Below are positions 1 to 6,938 of a DNA stretch of 9,297 nt, piece by piece. Made by a program: the position numbers and the translations under genes. The notes beneath the pieces were generated by a model. The model was not told the origin of the DNA. It saw only the letters and a program-made list of their open reading frames with translations, and searched no databases. Source of the DNA: JBFMHD01 sp040752395 [NCBI: Candidatus Hydrogenedentota bacterium]. GTDB taxonomy: Bacteria; JBFMHD01. How positions within the stretch are numbered: position 1 is the stretch's first letter; each line of letters starts with the position of its first letter. The DNA lies in NCBI GenBank assembly GCA_040752395.1, contig JBFMHD010000109.1:1-9297 (forward strand). Reading direction: 5' to 3'.

Positions 1-38
1 ACTTTTCAGCAGGCTCCGGGCTTTTTGCTCCAGCCACT

Positions 39-61
39 GTAGTCCGTAGCCTGTAGCCCGT
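39..61. repeat. Short tandem array, 7-bp GTAGYCY units
   Basis: Three consecutive 7-bp units (GTAGTCC, GTAGCCT, GTAGCCC) start at 39, 46 and 53, followed by a partial GT. It lies just before the CTTGC-word array and looks like another member of the same class of degenerate word repeats. No coding role is visible. Confidence 0.6.
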
Positions 62-82
62 CCTCATACCTCTCACTTCTTC

Positions 83-157
83 CGTTATCTTGCCTCTTGC
101 CTCTTTCGTTATCTTTCTTTTTCGTTATCTTGCTTCTTGCCTCTTGCTTATTGCTTC
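83..157. repeat. Degenerate CTTGC/CGTTATCTT word array
   Basis: The stretch is built from a few short words. CGTTATCTT occurs at 83-91, 107-115 and 123-131, separated by runs of CTTGCCT, CTTGCTT and CTTTCTT. A shorter array with the same words is found near 1711-1736. The minus-strand reading frame across it codes only low-complexity Lys/Arg/Glu/Gln-rich peptide and is not a gene. The array abuts the molybdenum hydroxylase remnant, so it may mark the break that removed the rest of that gene; this is inference. Confidence 0.7.
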
Positions 158-416
158 TACTTGATATCATTAGAGTTACAGCGTTTTTCAGAGGAGATAA
201 TCGGGATGGTTTGTGAGACACCACAGATTGATGGCGCTTATGGCGCTCGTGGTATTGGCAAACATCCTAGCTGTATCTGCCGGTGTGGGTAATGCGATAT
301 ATTATGCCTGTGGTGCTGATATAACACATATGCCTGTACGACCAGAGGATGTCTGGCGTGCTATACACAAAGTGGCTCAACCTAAAACCCGCTTTATCAG
401 GGGTGAACGTTATTAA
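158..416 (+). pseudogene. C-terminal remnant of a xanthine dehydrogenase-family molybdopterin-binding subunit, frameshifted
   Basis: Two frames together spell the end of a molybdenum hydroxylase large subunit. In the frame read through 191-253 there is EEIIGMVCETPQ followed by IDGAYGARGIGKHP, matching the family block ETPQ-x-DGPYGARGIGEHP. From about 254 the match moves to another frame, AVSAGVGNAIYYACGADI then MPVRPEDVWRAI, matching the usual C-terminus (NAIYDA-G-RI-x-LPITPEKV). The first frame stops near 297 and the second at 414-416. Most of the protein (normally about 700-800 residues) is absent, because a repeat array lies immediately upstream, so the piece cannot be functional. The exact left edge is uncertain: residues YLIS at 158-169 could be either family sequence or repeat. 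GC content is higher than in neighbouring genes. Its 3' end overlaps the DUF2877 gene start, suggesting the two were once in one operon. Confidence 0.75.
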
Positions 417-1206
417 AAGTCAAAGATTCGGTTATTCGATTAGAAAAATAACAGATAATATACTTGAAACCATAGTACCTGTATCAGGTTATATAAAAAC
501 TATATATAATACTTCATTTGACGTAAAAGCTAATGGCTATCTTTTTAACTTCAATACTGACGAATCAAGACTACATCCCTTAAGTGTATTGATTGATGAA
601 ACGATCTTAAATTATATACATCCTGAAACAAGAGTAAGAATCGACAAAAAAGATATATCAATTGGACAGATCCAATTACATCTTGATTATATAATCCCGG
701 ATATTACTTATAACCATAAATTAATATTTCTTAGACCATATAATTTAAAAATTTTAAATAGCGGTTTAAAAATATCTAAAAAATTATCTTCTTTTTTTGA
801 TGATATCGCCTCTGTATTATCAAATATAAAGATTCAGTTAAAAAATAGATTTTTAGATAGTAATGAGTATATAAAATATTTTGGTGGTGGTGATGGGCTT
901 ACTCCTTCATTTGATGATTTTTTTACAGGATTAATTTTCACAGATAGAGTACTGCACAACAATTATATAAAAGCAGATGAATATTTTTTTAAAACGCTAT
1001 TTACAAAAACTACACTACCATCTTTTTATCAGCTAAAATTTGCATCACAGGGAAAATTATCCTTGCTTTTTGAAAGATTTATGAATAATTTTTTATATAG
1101 TAAGATTAATACAAAGGAAGTCTTGATGTGTATGAATACAGGTCATAGCTCTGGAACAAATATCCTTTATGGTATCAATTTTTATTTTACAAACTGTGCA
1201 AAATAA
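349..1206 (+). CDS. DUF2877 family protein (YlbF/AllH-like, FdrA-associated)
   Basis: The 285-residue product has the family signatures. GYIKTIYNTSFDVK near residues 48-60 matches the G-x-V-x-S-V-F block. GGGDGLTPSFDDFFTG at 179-194 matches the hallmark GxGxGLTPSGDDFLxG, with Phe188 where Gly is common. MNTGHSSGTNILYG at 262-275 is the C-terminal G-HSSGTD-x-L-x-G block. Length is normal for the family. In E. coli the DUF2877 protein YlbF acts with FdrA and YlbE in oxamate carbamoyl transfer, so a carbamoyltransferase-related role is plausible but unproven here. The start is uncertain: ATG at 349 has AGAGG directly against it, GTG at 358 lies 8 nt after AGAGGA (344-349), and GTG at 403 is also in frame. 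The start overlaps the molybdenum hydroxylase remnant. The coding sequence is markedly AT-rich compared with that remnant. Confidence 0.8.
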   Translation: MSGVLYTKWLNLKPALSGVNVIKSQRFGYSIRKITDNILETIVPVSGYIKTIYNTSFDVKANGYLFNFNTDESRLHPLSVLIDETILNYIHPETRVRIDKKDISIGQIQLHLDYIIPDITYNHKLIFLRPYNLKILNSGLKISKKLSSFFDDIASVLSNIKIQLKNRFLDSNEYIKYFGGGDGLTPSFDDFFTGLIFTDRVLHNNYIKADEYFFKTLFTKTTLPSFYQLKFASQGKLSLLFERFMNNFLYSKINTKEVLMCMNTGHSSGTNILYGINFYFTNCAK

Positions 1207-1616
1207 TCAATTAACAGCCTTACGTTTTTAAAACCAGATTTTACCAACTCTACGTCAATAGCCCCACAGTAGTAGCCAAAAATATGTAAGTTCTAATATG
1301 CGACTGTTAGTTCTCGAGTCAATCTACCATTCCTATGCGCATATTTTTCCAACATATCCCAATAACCTTCTATTGAGGTTGGCAATTGGCTTCCTGCAAC
1401 CCCTTTACTCATAAGAAATCCATCTATAGCAAATAAGCAAGCGAGATATCCGATGCCGCAAGCTTTTTGAAGTGACTTTATATCTGTATAAGTATTGTCT
1501 TTTATTGGGATAGACTTACGGATAGTTTCCGCATTCTCATAATATCTTTTTGCTTCACTTATACATTCTTTTGGGGTCTTCGCAAGCCCTGTTTTAATGA
1601 ATTCTTTTATCTTCAT
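1182..1616 (-). pseudogene. DUF5618 family gene interrupted by an in-frame TAG
   Basis: The first open segment (ATG at 1616 to TAG at 1293-1295, 107 codons) gives a helical protein with SEAKRYYENAETIRKSI, then YTDIKSLQKACGIGYLACLFAIDGF, resembling DUF5618, a small helical family of unknown function that I take to be HEPN-like. After TAG the same frame continues for 36 codons with NLHIFGYYCGAIDVELVKSG followed by FKNVRLLIDYF, matching the conserved family end (LH-x-GY-x-G-x-V-x-x-G-L-x-A-K-x-IIDW). One base substitution (for example AAG, GAG or CAG to TAG) therefore seems to split an otherwise intact gene. A GTG at 1625 is an alternative start, but ATG 1616 sits about 9 nt from GAGGG at 1626-1630 and is preferred. 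The readthrough end overlaps the last 25 bases of the DUF2877 gene tail to tail. A strong minus-strand promoter lies at 1757-1785. A truncated 107-residue product may still be made. Confidence 0.7.
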
Positions 1617-1649
1617 AATAGCCACCCTCGGTCTTCAGTGGAGTTTTTA

Positions 1650-1740
1650 AGTTCAGTGTTTAGTTTTCGGTTTTCGCTTCATCGATAACCTGAAACCCAA
1701 AACCTATAACCGAATATCTTGCATCTTGCTTCTATATATC
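1650..1740. repeat. Mosaic of three short-word repeat types
   Basis: Three low-complexity word sets follow one another: AGTTTTCGG/TTTTCG words (about 1661-1677), AACC words as in AACCTGAAACCC and AACCTATAACC (about 1687-1712), and ATCTTGC words (about 1716-1729). The last set and its following TTGCTTCTA...ATATCAT resemble the left-edge array near 123-170, and AGTTTTCGG recurs near 9210. The mosaic lies in the leader of the minus-strand DUF5618 gene. No ORF or RNA structure is convincing here. Confidence 0.55.
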
Positions 1741-1756
1741 ATCTATAACTAAGGTT

Positions 1757-1785
1757 AATATATAATAAAATTTTTATATTGTCAA
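1757..1785 (-). promoter_or_regulatory. Sigma70-type promoter for the DUF5618 gene
   Basis: On the minus strand TTGACA (1785-1780) is followed after 17 bases by TATATT (1762-1757), a perfect -35 and a 5/6 -10. Transcription would start near 1750, giving a leader of about 130 nt to ATG 1616 that runs through the word-repeat mosaic. The sequence TTGACAATATAAAAA is also found upstream of the HEPN gene at 7332-7346. On the opposite strand TTGTCA (1779-1784) could serve as a weak -35 for fdrA with TATTCT at 1802-1807, so this could be an overlapping divergent promoter pair. Confidence 0.6.
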
Positions 1786-1827
1786 ACCTGGTATTTATTA
1801 ATATTCTTTTTAGATTAAGGGGTTGCT

Positions 1828-3363
1828 ATGGTTATCAAACATATATTAAAAAAAGAGACATATTTTGATTCAGTAACGCTAATGTTGATAAATAACGAGA
1901 TAAAAAAAATGGATGGTGTTACTAATTCTGTTGTAGGGATGGGTACGGATTATAATATTGAAAGTTTAAAACGCTTGAACCTTTTTGTCATTGATTTACA
2001 CTCAGCTACCCCTAATGATTTAATCATCTGTGTTGAAGCGATAAACGATGATTCAGCACGAAAAAGTATTGAAAAAGCTGAAGAGTTACTTATTGAAAAG
2101 AAAAAGAGAGTACACGAATCCTCTGATTACGTACCGGCATCGCAAGAGAGCGCTTCAAAATTCTTACCGGGTGCTAATATTGTCATTATCTCAGTTCCGG
2201 GTCAATACGCTAAAAGAGAAGCTAAAATAGCTTTAGAAGCAGGGAGACACGTTATGCTCTTTTCGGATAACGTAACGATTGATGAAGAATTGGAGCTGAA
2301 AGAACTCGCTATAACTAAAGGGCTTCTTGTTATGGGACCTGACTGCGGGACCGCGATAATAAATGGTGTACCACTTGCATTCGCAAATTCTGTAAGACGA
2401 GGAGACATAGGTATCGTTGCCGCAAGTGGAACAGGGTTACAGGAAGTAAGCTGTATCATTCATAAACTTGGTTGCGGCATCTCACAGGCTATTGGCGTTG
2501 GCGGCAGAGATTTAAAAGAGAAGATTCAGGGCAGAATGACTATACAAGCCGTGACCGCACTTGCCAGTGACCCCAGAACTAAAGTCATTATTATTATATC
2601 AAAGCCACCAGAAGAAACTACTTATCTAAAATTGCTGGGAACACTAAAATTTATAAACAAACCAATTGTGATTTATTTTATAGGTGCTGATCCGGGAATT
2701 ATTAAACAGCATGGTTTTATAGCAGCCTCAAATCTTGAGGATACCGCAATTAAAGCCTGTGAACTCTCATTGAATAAAACTTTTCAACCACTTCTCTCTG
2801 ATTCGAAATTAGAGAATTTACTAAAAGCGAGTAATTATCCTGCTCTACAGACTACATATCTACGGGGGTTATATTCAGGTGGAACATTATGTGATGAGGC
2901 TCAACGTTTGCTCTTAGCTGACTTAAAAGAGATATATTCTAACACACCTGTCCCGGGTTGTAAAAACTTAGCTAATGTTTATCAAAGTGAAAAACATACA
3001 ATAATAGATTTAGGTGACGATGAGTTTACTCGTGGCCGGGCGCATCCAATGATAGACCCTGAATATAGAAAAGAAAGAATCATAACAGAGAGCAGGGATG
3101 AAAAAGTTGGTATGATAATATTCGATGTTGTTCTCGGCTATGGCTCGCATCCAGATATGGCTTCTGAGATGATTACTGCTATCAAACAGGCAAAAAAATC
3201 AGCTAAAACCCAGATTATCTTTGCCTGTAACATCTGCGGTACTGATGAAGATATCCAGGATTATAACAAACAAAAACAGATACTTGAAAGTGAGAACGTC
3301 TTTGTATTTTCATCACATCTCTCTTTGATTAAATTTGTAAAACAAATATTATTAAAAAAATGA
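1828..3363 (+). CDS. fdrA: FdrA family protein (succinyl-CoA synthetase-like fold, carbamoyltransferase component)
   Basis: The 511-residue product has the whole FdrA layout. An N-terminal small domain (about 1-95) with a VVGMGTDYN segment is followed by a CoA-binding-like Rossmann domain (about 110-190) ending in GPDCGTAIINGVPLAFAN at 170-187. A ligase-like domain starts with GIVAASGTGLQEV at 195-207 and IGVGGRDLKE near 222-231. The C-terminal part has LYSGGTLCDEA at 348-358, IDLGDDEFTRGRAHPMID at 393-410 and VVLGYGSHPDMA at 434-445. Length is normal. FdrA resembles succinyl-CoA synthetase alpha; in E. coli it acts with YlbE and YlbF on oxamate carbamoyl transfer in allantoin metabolism. Start ATG has AAGGGG 5 nt upstream (1817-1822). 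It heads an operon: its stop overlaps the next gene's start as ATGA. Its usual DUF1116 partner is not in this window, while a DUF2877 gene lies about 0.6 kb upstream. Confidence 0.92.
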   Translation: MVIKHILKKETYFDSVTLMLINNEIKKMDGVTNSVVGMGTDYNIESLKRLNLFVIDLHSATPNDLIICVEAINDDSARKSIEKAEELLIEKKKRVHESSDYVPASQESASKFLPGANIVIISVPGQYAKREAKIALEAGRHVMLFSDNVTIDEELELKELAITKGLLVMGPDCGTAIINGVPLAFANSVRRGDIGIVAASGTGLQEVSCIIHKLGCGISQAIGVGGRDLKEKIQGRMTIQAVTALASDPRTKVIIIISKPPEETTYLKLLGTLKFINKPIVIYFIGADPGIIKQHGFIAASNLEDTAIKACELSLNKTFQPLLSDSKLENLLKASNYPALQTTYLRGLYSGGTLCDEAQRLLLADLKEIYSNTPVPGCKNLANVYQSEKHTIIDLGDDEFTRGRAHPMIDPEYRKERIITESRDEKVGMIIFDVVLGYGSHPDMASEMITAIKQAKKSAKTQIIFACNICGTDEDIQDYNKQKQILESENVFVFSSHLSLIKFVKQILLKK

Positions 3364-4334
3364 GCCTCTATAAAAAATTATTATTGATTATCGCCATCCT
3401 TTATATTCCAGCAGCGTTATCAGCACTTATAAAGAATTATAGAATTGAGTATATGCCTCATGAATCTGACAAAGCACCTAAAAATATTACTCATATCGAT
3501 TATGATAAAAACTTCGTTTACTGCCTTGATAATTATAGATTATACAGGTTTTATAAGGATGAATACATCTGGGATCAGCCATTTAATGAACCCATCGAAG
3601 CTTTTGATGTTGATGGAAGATATATTTATACTGAGAAATGGATATATAATAAAAAATTAAAAGAGAGATACCCTGTTAAAACTGATTTTTATAAAACATA
3701 TCAGGGAACCACCTGCGTGGTCTCAGATGATAATTTTATCTGGGTCGGTTCAGAAGATGGGGGTCTGAGCTGTTATGACAGAAGCAAAGATACTGCAATA
3801 AATTTTTATGAACATCCGTTCTCTGTATCAGGTAAAAAAATAGGTGGTTGTGATATTTCTGCTGTCTACCCGACAAAAGAGAAGGTCTGGGTGGGACGAT
3901 GGGACGGTTTAAGTGTGTATGACAGAGGAAATAAAACCTGGAAGAATTATTTAAGATGTGACTGGATCGATGCTCTCGCAGTTAGAGACGATAAAGTGTG
4001 GCTGGGGATCAGAAATAAAGGACTTTATCTGTTTGAGCCTCAATTAAAAGATAAATCGCTCCAGAAAATAAAACACTTTACATCAGAATACCCAACAAAA
4101 ATCTTACTTGAGGGTCAGGAAATATATGCCTCAGGCGAATATTTCGGGCTCCTAAATATCAACACGCAAACCAATGATTTCACTATTATTACTGATGATG
4201 AAATCTCAAAAAAAGCTAAAGTTGAGATTAAGAGTATCAGAACCTTTTGTAAAGATGGTAAAATACTCTGGCTTGGAACATATAATGGACTTGTTAAGCT
4301 AAGGATATGTTATCCACTTTCTTCTAACCCCTGA
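3360..4334 (+). CDS. Secreted beta-propeller-like protein with reg_prop/WD-like repeats
   Basis: The 324-residue product begins with a signal peptide: MSLYKK, a hydrophobic stretch to about residue 21, and an ALSA-type cleavage site near 19-22. This predicts a periplasmic or exported protein. At least four blade-like repeats are visible, each with a strand ending IWVG or VWLG, then a G-L-x-x-Y/F turn: FIWVGSEDGGLSCYDR (126-141), KVWVGRWDGLSVYDR (175-189), KVWLGIRNKGLYLFEP (212-227) and ILWLGTYNGLVKL (302-314). Weaker blades probably lie in 45-110. Such repeats are typical of two-component regulator propeller domains, but no kinase or DNA-binding domain follows. Translation is coupled to fdrA through the ATGA overlap at 3360-3363. 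Substrate or partner is unknown; an extracytoplasmic sensing or scaffold role is only a guess. Codon use matches the neighbours. Confidence 0.75.
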   Translation: MSLYKKLLLIIAILYIPAALSALIKNYRIEYMPHESDKAPKNITHIDYDKNFVYCLDNYRLYRFYKDEYIWDQPFNEPIEAFDVDGRYIYTEKWIYNKKLKERYPVKTDFYKTYQGTTCVVSDDNFIWVGSEDGGLSCYDRSKDTAINFYEHPFSVSGKKIGGCDISAVYPTKEKVWVGRWDGLSVYDRGNKTWKNYLRCDWIDALAVRDDKVWLGIRNKGLYLFEPQLKDKSLQKIKHFTSEYPTKILLEGQEIYASGEYFGLLNINTQTNDFTIITDDEISKKAKVEIKSIRTFCKDGKILWLGTYNGLVKLRICYPLSSNP

Positions 4335-4367
4335 ATTCTGGCTTTTTCAAAGGAGACCTGATTTTCA

Positions 4368-5396
4368 ATGAAGGCAATGGTGCTTACAAAAGTCTGTAAT
4401 TTAAATCAAAATAAAGAACCATTAACATTTGTTGAATTACCACAACCAGAACCAAAAGAGAACGAGATTCTTATTAAAGTAGCCGCCTGTGGAGTTTGTC
4501 ATACTGAACTTGACGAGATCGAGGGTAGGACTCCTCCATCGTTTTTCCCTATTGTCCCGGGTCATCAGATTGTTGGCAATATTGTTAAATTGAGTAAAAC
4601 TGCAGCAAGATTCAAGATAGGGGATAGAGTAGGTATAGCATGGATTAATTCTTGTTGTGGTATTTGCGAGTTCTGTTTATCTGATAAAGAGAACCTGTGC
4701 CCTGATTTCAAAGCAACCGGCAGGGATGTTAATGGCGGTTATGCTGAATATATAAGTATTAGAGAAGATTTTGCATACCGGATCCCAGATATTTTTAGTG
4801 ACACAGAAGCAGCACCACTTTTATGCGCAGGTGCTATCGGTTACCGTTCTCTGAAACTGACGGGTATCGTTGATGGCCAAAATCTTGGACTAACCGGGTT
4901 TGGTGCTTCAGCACATCTTGTAATTAAAATAGCAAAACATTTATACCCAAACTCAAAAATATTTGTTTTTGCAAGAAGCAAAAAAGAAAGGAATTTTGCT
5001 AAAGAACTTGGCGCATACTGGAGTGGTGATATAGATTCGCAATCGACTTCTAAACTGCATTGTATTATAGATACAACTCCTGTCTGGAAACCGATAATAA
5101 GCTCATTAAAAAATCTGACAGCAAATGGCAGACTTGTAATCAATGCTATACGTAAAGAAGAAATAGATAAAAGTTCTCTTTTAAGTTTAGATTACCCCTC
5201 CTGTTTATGGCTTGAAAAAGAGATAAAAAGTGTAGCAAATGTAACAAGAAACGATGTAAGTAATTTTTTGAAATTAGCTTCAGAGATACATATAAAACCC
5301 GAGGTGCAGGAATATCCTTTAAAAGAAGCTAACACAGCTTTAATCGAACTAAAAGAACGAAAAATTCGTGGAGCAAAAGTACTCAAAATTATATGA
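4368..5396 (+). CDS. Zinc-dependent alcohol dehydrogenase (MDR superfamily)
   Basis: The 342-residue product is a full-length cytosolic zinc alcohol/aldehyde dehydrogenase. The catalytic zinc site is visible as Cys44 in ACGVCHTE, His66 in PGHQIVG and Cys153 in LLCAGAIGYRSL. Gln67 follows His66 where many relatives have Glu. The structural zinc Cys set is C97, C100, C103 and C111 (with an extra Cys96). The nucleotide-binding turn GLTGFGASAHLV is at 174-185, a form typical of the AdhA-like subgroup. It should oxidise alcohols or reduce aldehydes with NAD(P); the substrate is not readable. AAAGGAG (4349-4355) lies 12 nt before ATG, slightly long spacing. It is 34 bases from the propeller gene and overlaps the glycosyltransferase start (ATGA), so all four genes probably share one transcript. 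Confidence 0.9.
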   Translation: MKAMVLTKVCNLNQNKEPLTFVELPQPEPKENEILIKVAACGVCHTELDEIEGRTPPSFFPIVPGHQIVGNIVKLSKTAARFKIGDRVGIAWINSCCGICEFCLSDKENLCPDFKATGRDVNGGYAEYISIREDFAYRIPDIFSDTEAAPLLCAGAIGYRSLKLTGIVDGQNLGLTGFGASAHLVIKIAKHLYPNSKIFVFARSKKERNFAKELGAYWSGDIDSQSTSKLHCIIDTTPVWKPIISSLKNLTANGRLVINAIRKEEIDKSSLLSLDYPSCLWLEKEIKSVANVTRNDVSNFLKLASEIHIKPEVQEYPLKEANTALIELKERKIRGAKVLKII

Positions 5397-6451
5397 AAAG
5401 TTCGAGTCCAGAACCTCAAAATATATTGATAATACTTCTTGGTGGTATCGGTGATGTAATAATGTTTTCACCCTGTCTTCGCTTTATCAGGAATGCTTAT
5501 CCAAAATCAAGAATATCGCTTCTTATGAGTAAAGGAGTAATGAAAGATATCCTTGAAGATGGTTGCTATGATGATGTTATATTGTATGATGGCGTGTATA
5601 ATGTTATTAAAAAAGTAAGAAGCTGGAGATACGATATCTTAATATCAACCTTTCAGATAAATCCTTTAAAATCTGCTATACTTGGAAAACTCTGCAGAAT
5701 ACCTGTGACTATTGGTGAAGACCTGGGAATGAAGAAAAATATAAAAAAAACCACTGTTTTTTTAACACAATGTTATCATCGAAAAGGGAAAGAACATTGT
5801 TTAACTATTAATAACAATATATTGAGATTACTTAATCTTGATAATAAAGATGCTAAATATTATTTCCCTGTATCAGATGATAATCGAAAAACTATAATTA
5901 ATTTTTTTTCATCGAATAATATAAACCTTGATAATTTTCTGATAGCTATTCATCCTGGCTCTACTGAAACTTTGAAAATTAAAAGATGGCCAGAAGAGAA
6001 CTTTTCCAAAGTTATAGATAGTATCTCTGAAGATGAAAATATTACTATCTTTATTATGGGCAGCAAGGAAGAGGTCAATTTGGCTAATGAGATTATACCA
6101 GCTGGTAAAGATAATGTAATAAACACTGCCGGTATTTTTAATCTATTTGAAACCGGGGCTTTAATTGAGAGATGCAACCTTATTTTTGGTAATGATACAG
6201 GAATAATAAAGATTGCTGAAGCATTAGATATACCTACAATCTCAATCTGGGGACCAACAGACCCAGCTATCACAGGACCATATGATAGAAGTAAGCATAT
6301 AGTGATATATAAAAATTTAAACTGTAGCCCGTGTTTCAATTATCCAGAGGTGGGTTGCAATAAACCAGACTGTATTGAAACCATTACTGTCTCCGAAGTT
6401 TTAGATGTAATTCAAAAAAGAATTAAAGAGACCTGTAAAAGAGAGCTCTGA
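5393..6451 (+). CDS. Glycosyltransferase family 9 (heptosyltransferase-like)
   Basis: The 352-residue product has the two-domain GT-B layout of ADP-heptose:LPS heptosyltransferases. The N-terminal LLGGIGDVIMFSPCLR (15-30) is the family's GxGDxxxxxP motif. The linker and second domain start at IAIHPGSTETLKIKRWP (184-200), and the donor-site block FGNDTGIIKIAEAL is at 265-278, then WGPTDP at 286-291. A Cys set C311, C314, C322 and C327 matches the common CxPC...C...C tail of the family. Oddly, Lys273 replaces the usual His of NDTGxxHxA. The enzyme probably adds a sugar to LPS core or a related surface glycan at the inner membrane. Start overlaps the dehydrogenase stop (ATGA) without a clear ribosome binding site, so translation is probably coupled. 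It is the last gene before the terminator at 6554-6579. Confidence 0.88.
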   Translation: MKSSSPEPQNILIILLGGIGDVIMFSPCLRFIRNAYPKSRISLLMSKGVMKDILEDGCYDDVILYDGVYNVIKKVRSWRYDILISTFQINPLKSAILGKLCRIPVTIGEDLGMKKNIKKTTVFLTQCYHRKGKEHCLTINNNILRLLNLDNKDAKYYFPVSDDNRKTIINFFSSNNINLDNFLIAIHPGSTETLKIKRWPEENFSKVIDSISEDENITIFIMGSKEEVNLANEIIPAGKDNVINTAGIFNLFETGALIERCNLIFGNDTGIIKIAEALDIPTISIWGPTDPAITGPYDRSKHIVIYKNLNCSPCFNYPEVGCNKPDCIETITVSEVLDVIQKRIKETCKREL

Positions 6452-6553
6452 GAAACCTGGTCATCGCATCTAAAGTTGCTCACTACATTTTTTATTTTTT
6501 GTAATTTCAATATAATGTAGTAAGAGTCACAAGACCCGTTCTTTAGTCTTTAG

Positions 6554-6579
6554 CCCTGTTTTTAAAAAACAGGGTTTTT
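6554..6579 (+). terminator. Intrinsic terminator of the fdrA operon
   Basis: CCCTGTTTTT (6554-6563) pairs with AAAAACAGGG (6565-6574) and is followed by TTTTT (6575-6579). It lies about 100 bases after the glycosyltransferase stop and just before the end of the convergent minus-strand MNT gene. The T-tract is on the plus strand only, so it best serves the fdrA operon. Confidence 0.75.
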
Positions 6580-6620
6580 CAAAGACCCGGTAGTGTTCCC
6601 CAAGCAATCAGTAACATTCT

Positions 6621-6938
6621 CTATTTAAGTTTAATCCCGGTGTTCACTATTTCTGTTACAAACAAATCTTCCTGACAAAAGTTTTCACTTTTTAAGGGAT
6701 GAAGTTCAATGAGACTGTTATATCCATGTGTCAATGGTATCAATCTTTCCATATCATAAAATCTTATGCCGCAAAAATCATCAGACACAAGTAATAGATC
6801 GATATCGCTCCATTTCTTAAAACTCCCTCTGGCATAAGAACCAAACAGGTAAGCAGTTTTTATAGAAATACCATTTTTTTCGATCTTTTCTATAAGACTT
6901 TTAATTTCTTTTATTACTTTATTTCGCTTAAAAGCCAT
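6621..6938 (-). CDS. Minimal nucleotidyltransferase (MNT), antitoxin-like partner of the HEPN gene
   Basis: The 105-residue product is a short DNA polymerase beta-type nucleotidyltransferase. The signature GS-x10-DxD is complete: Gly33-Ser34 in AYLFGSYARG and Asp45/Asp47 in SDIDLLL; Glu78 in SLIELHPL is a candidate third acidic residue. In HEPN/MNT systems the MNT protein AMPylates the HEPN toxin and silences it, which is the likely role here. It is downstream of the HEPN gene with a 25-base overlap, so the two are translated together. The end (TAG at 6621-6623) is a normal family end. An AAAGAGA sequence before the ATG is a modest ribosome binding site. It could also be a free-standing nucleotidyltransferase, but the gene pairing argues against this. 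Confidence 0.82.
   Translation of the reverse strand: MAFKRNKVIKEIKSLIEKIEKNGISIKTAYLFGSYARGSFKKWSDIDLLLVSDDFCGIRFYDMERLIPLTHGYNSLIELHPLKSENFCQEDLFVTEIVNTGIKLK

Noticed and set aside
6-224. 72-residue minus-strand reading frame
   Set aside because: It lies over the CTTGC-word array and the antisense of the molybdenum hydroxylase remnant. Its product is low-complexity Lys/Arg/Glu-rich peptide without any domain.
213-416. 67-residue plus-strand frame as a small gene
   Set aside because: Its content is the C-terminus of a much larger enzyme and the family match begins in a different frame upstream, so it is a pseudogene fragment, not a separate protein.
2202-2459. Minus-strand frame inside fdrA
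   Set aside because: It is an antisense shadow of the most conserved part of fdrA, with no recognisable domain. The same applies to the minus-strand frames within the dehydrogenase and glycosyltransferase genes (4841-5143, 5192-5419, 5950-6339).
6482-6521. ACTACATT/AATGTAGT inverted repeat as an extra terminator or riboswitch
   Set aside because: The stem is only 8 bp and AT-rich with a loop of about 24 bases and no T-tract; the convincing terminator is at 6554-6579.
6531-6589. AAGACCCG direct repeats (6531-6538 and 6582-6589) flanking the terminator as a target duplication
   Set aside because: Only 8 bp, and the interval contains nothing but the terminator hairpin, with no mobile-element ends.
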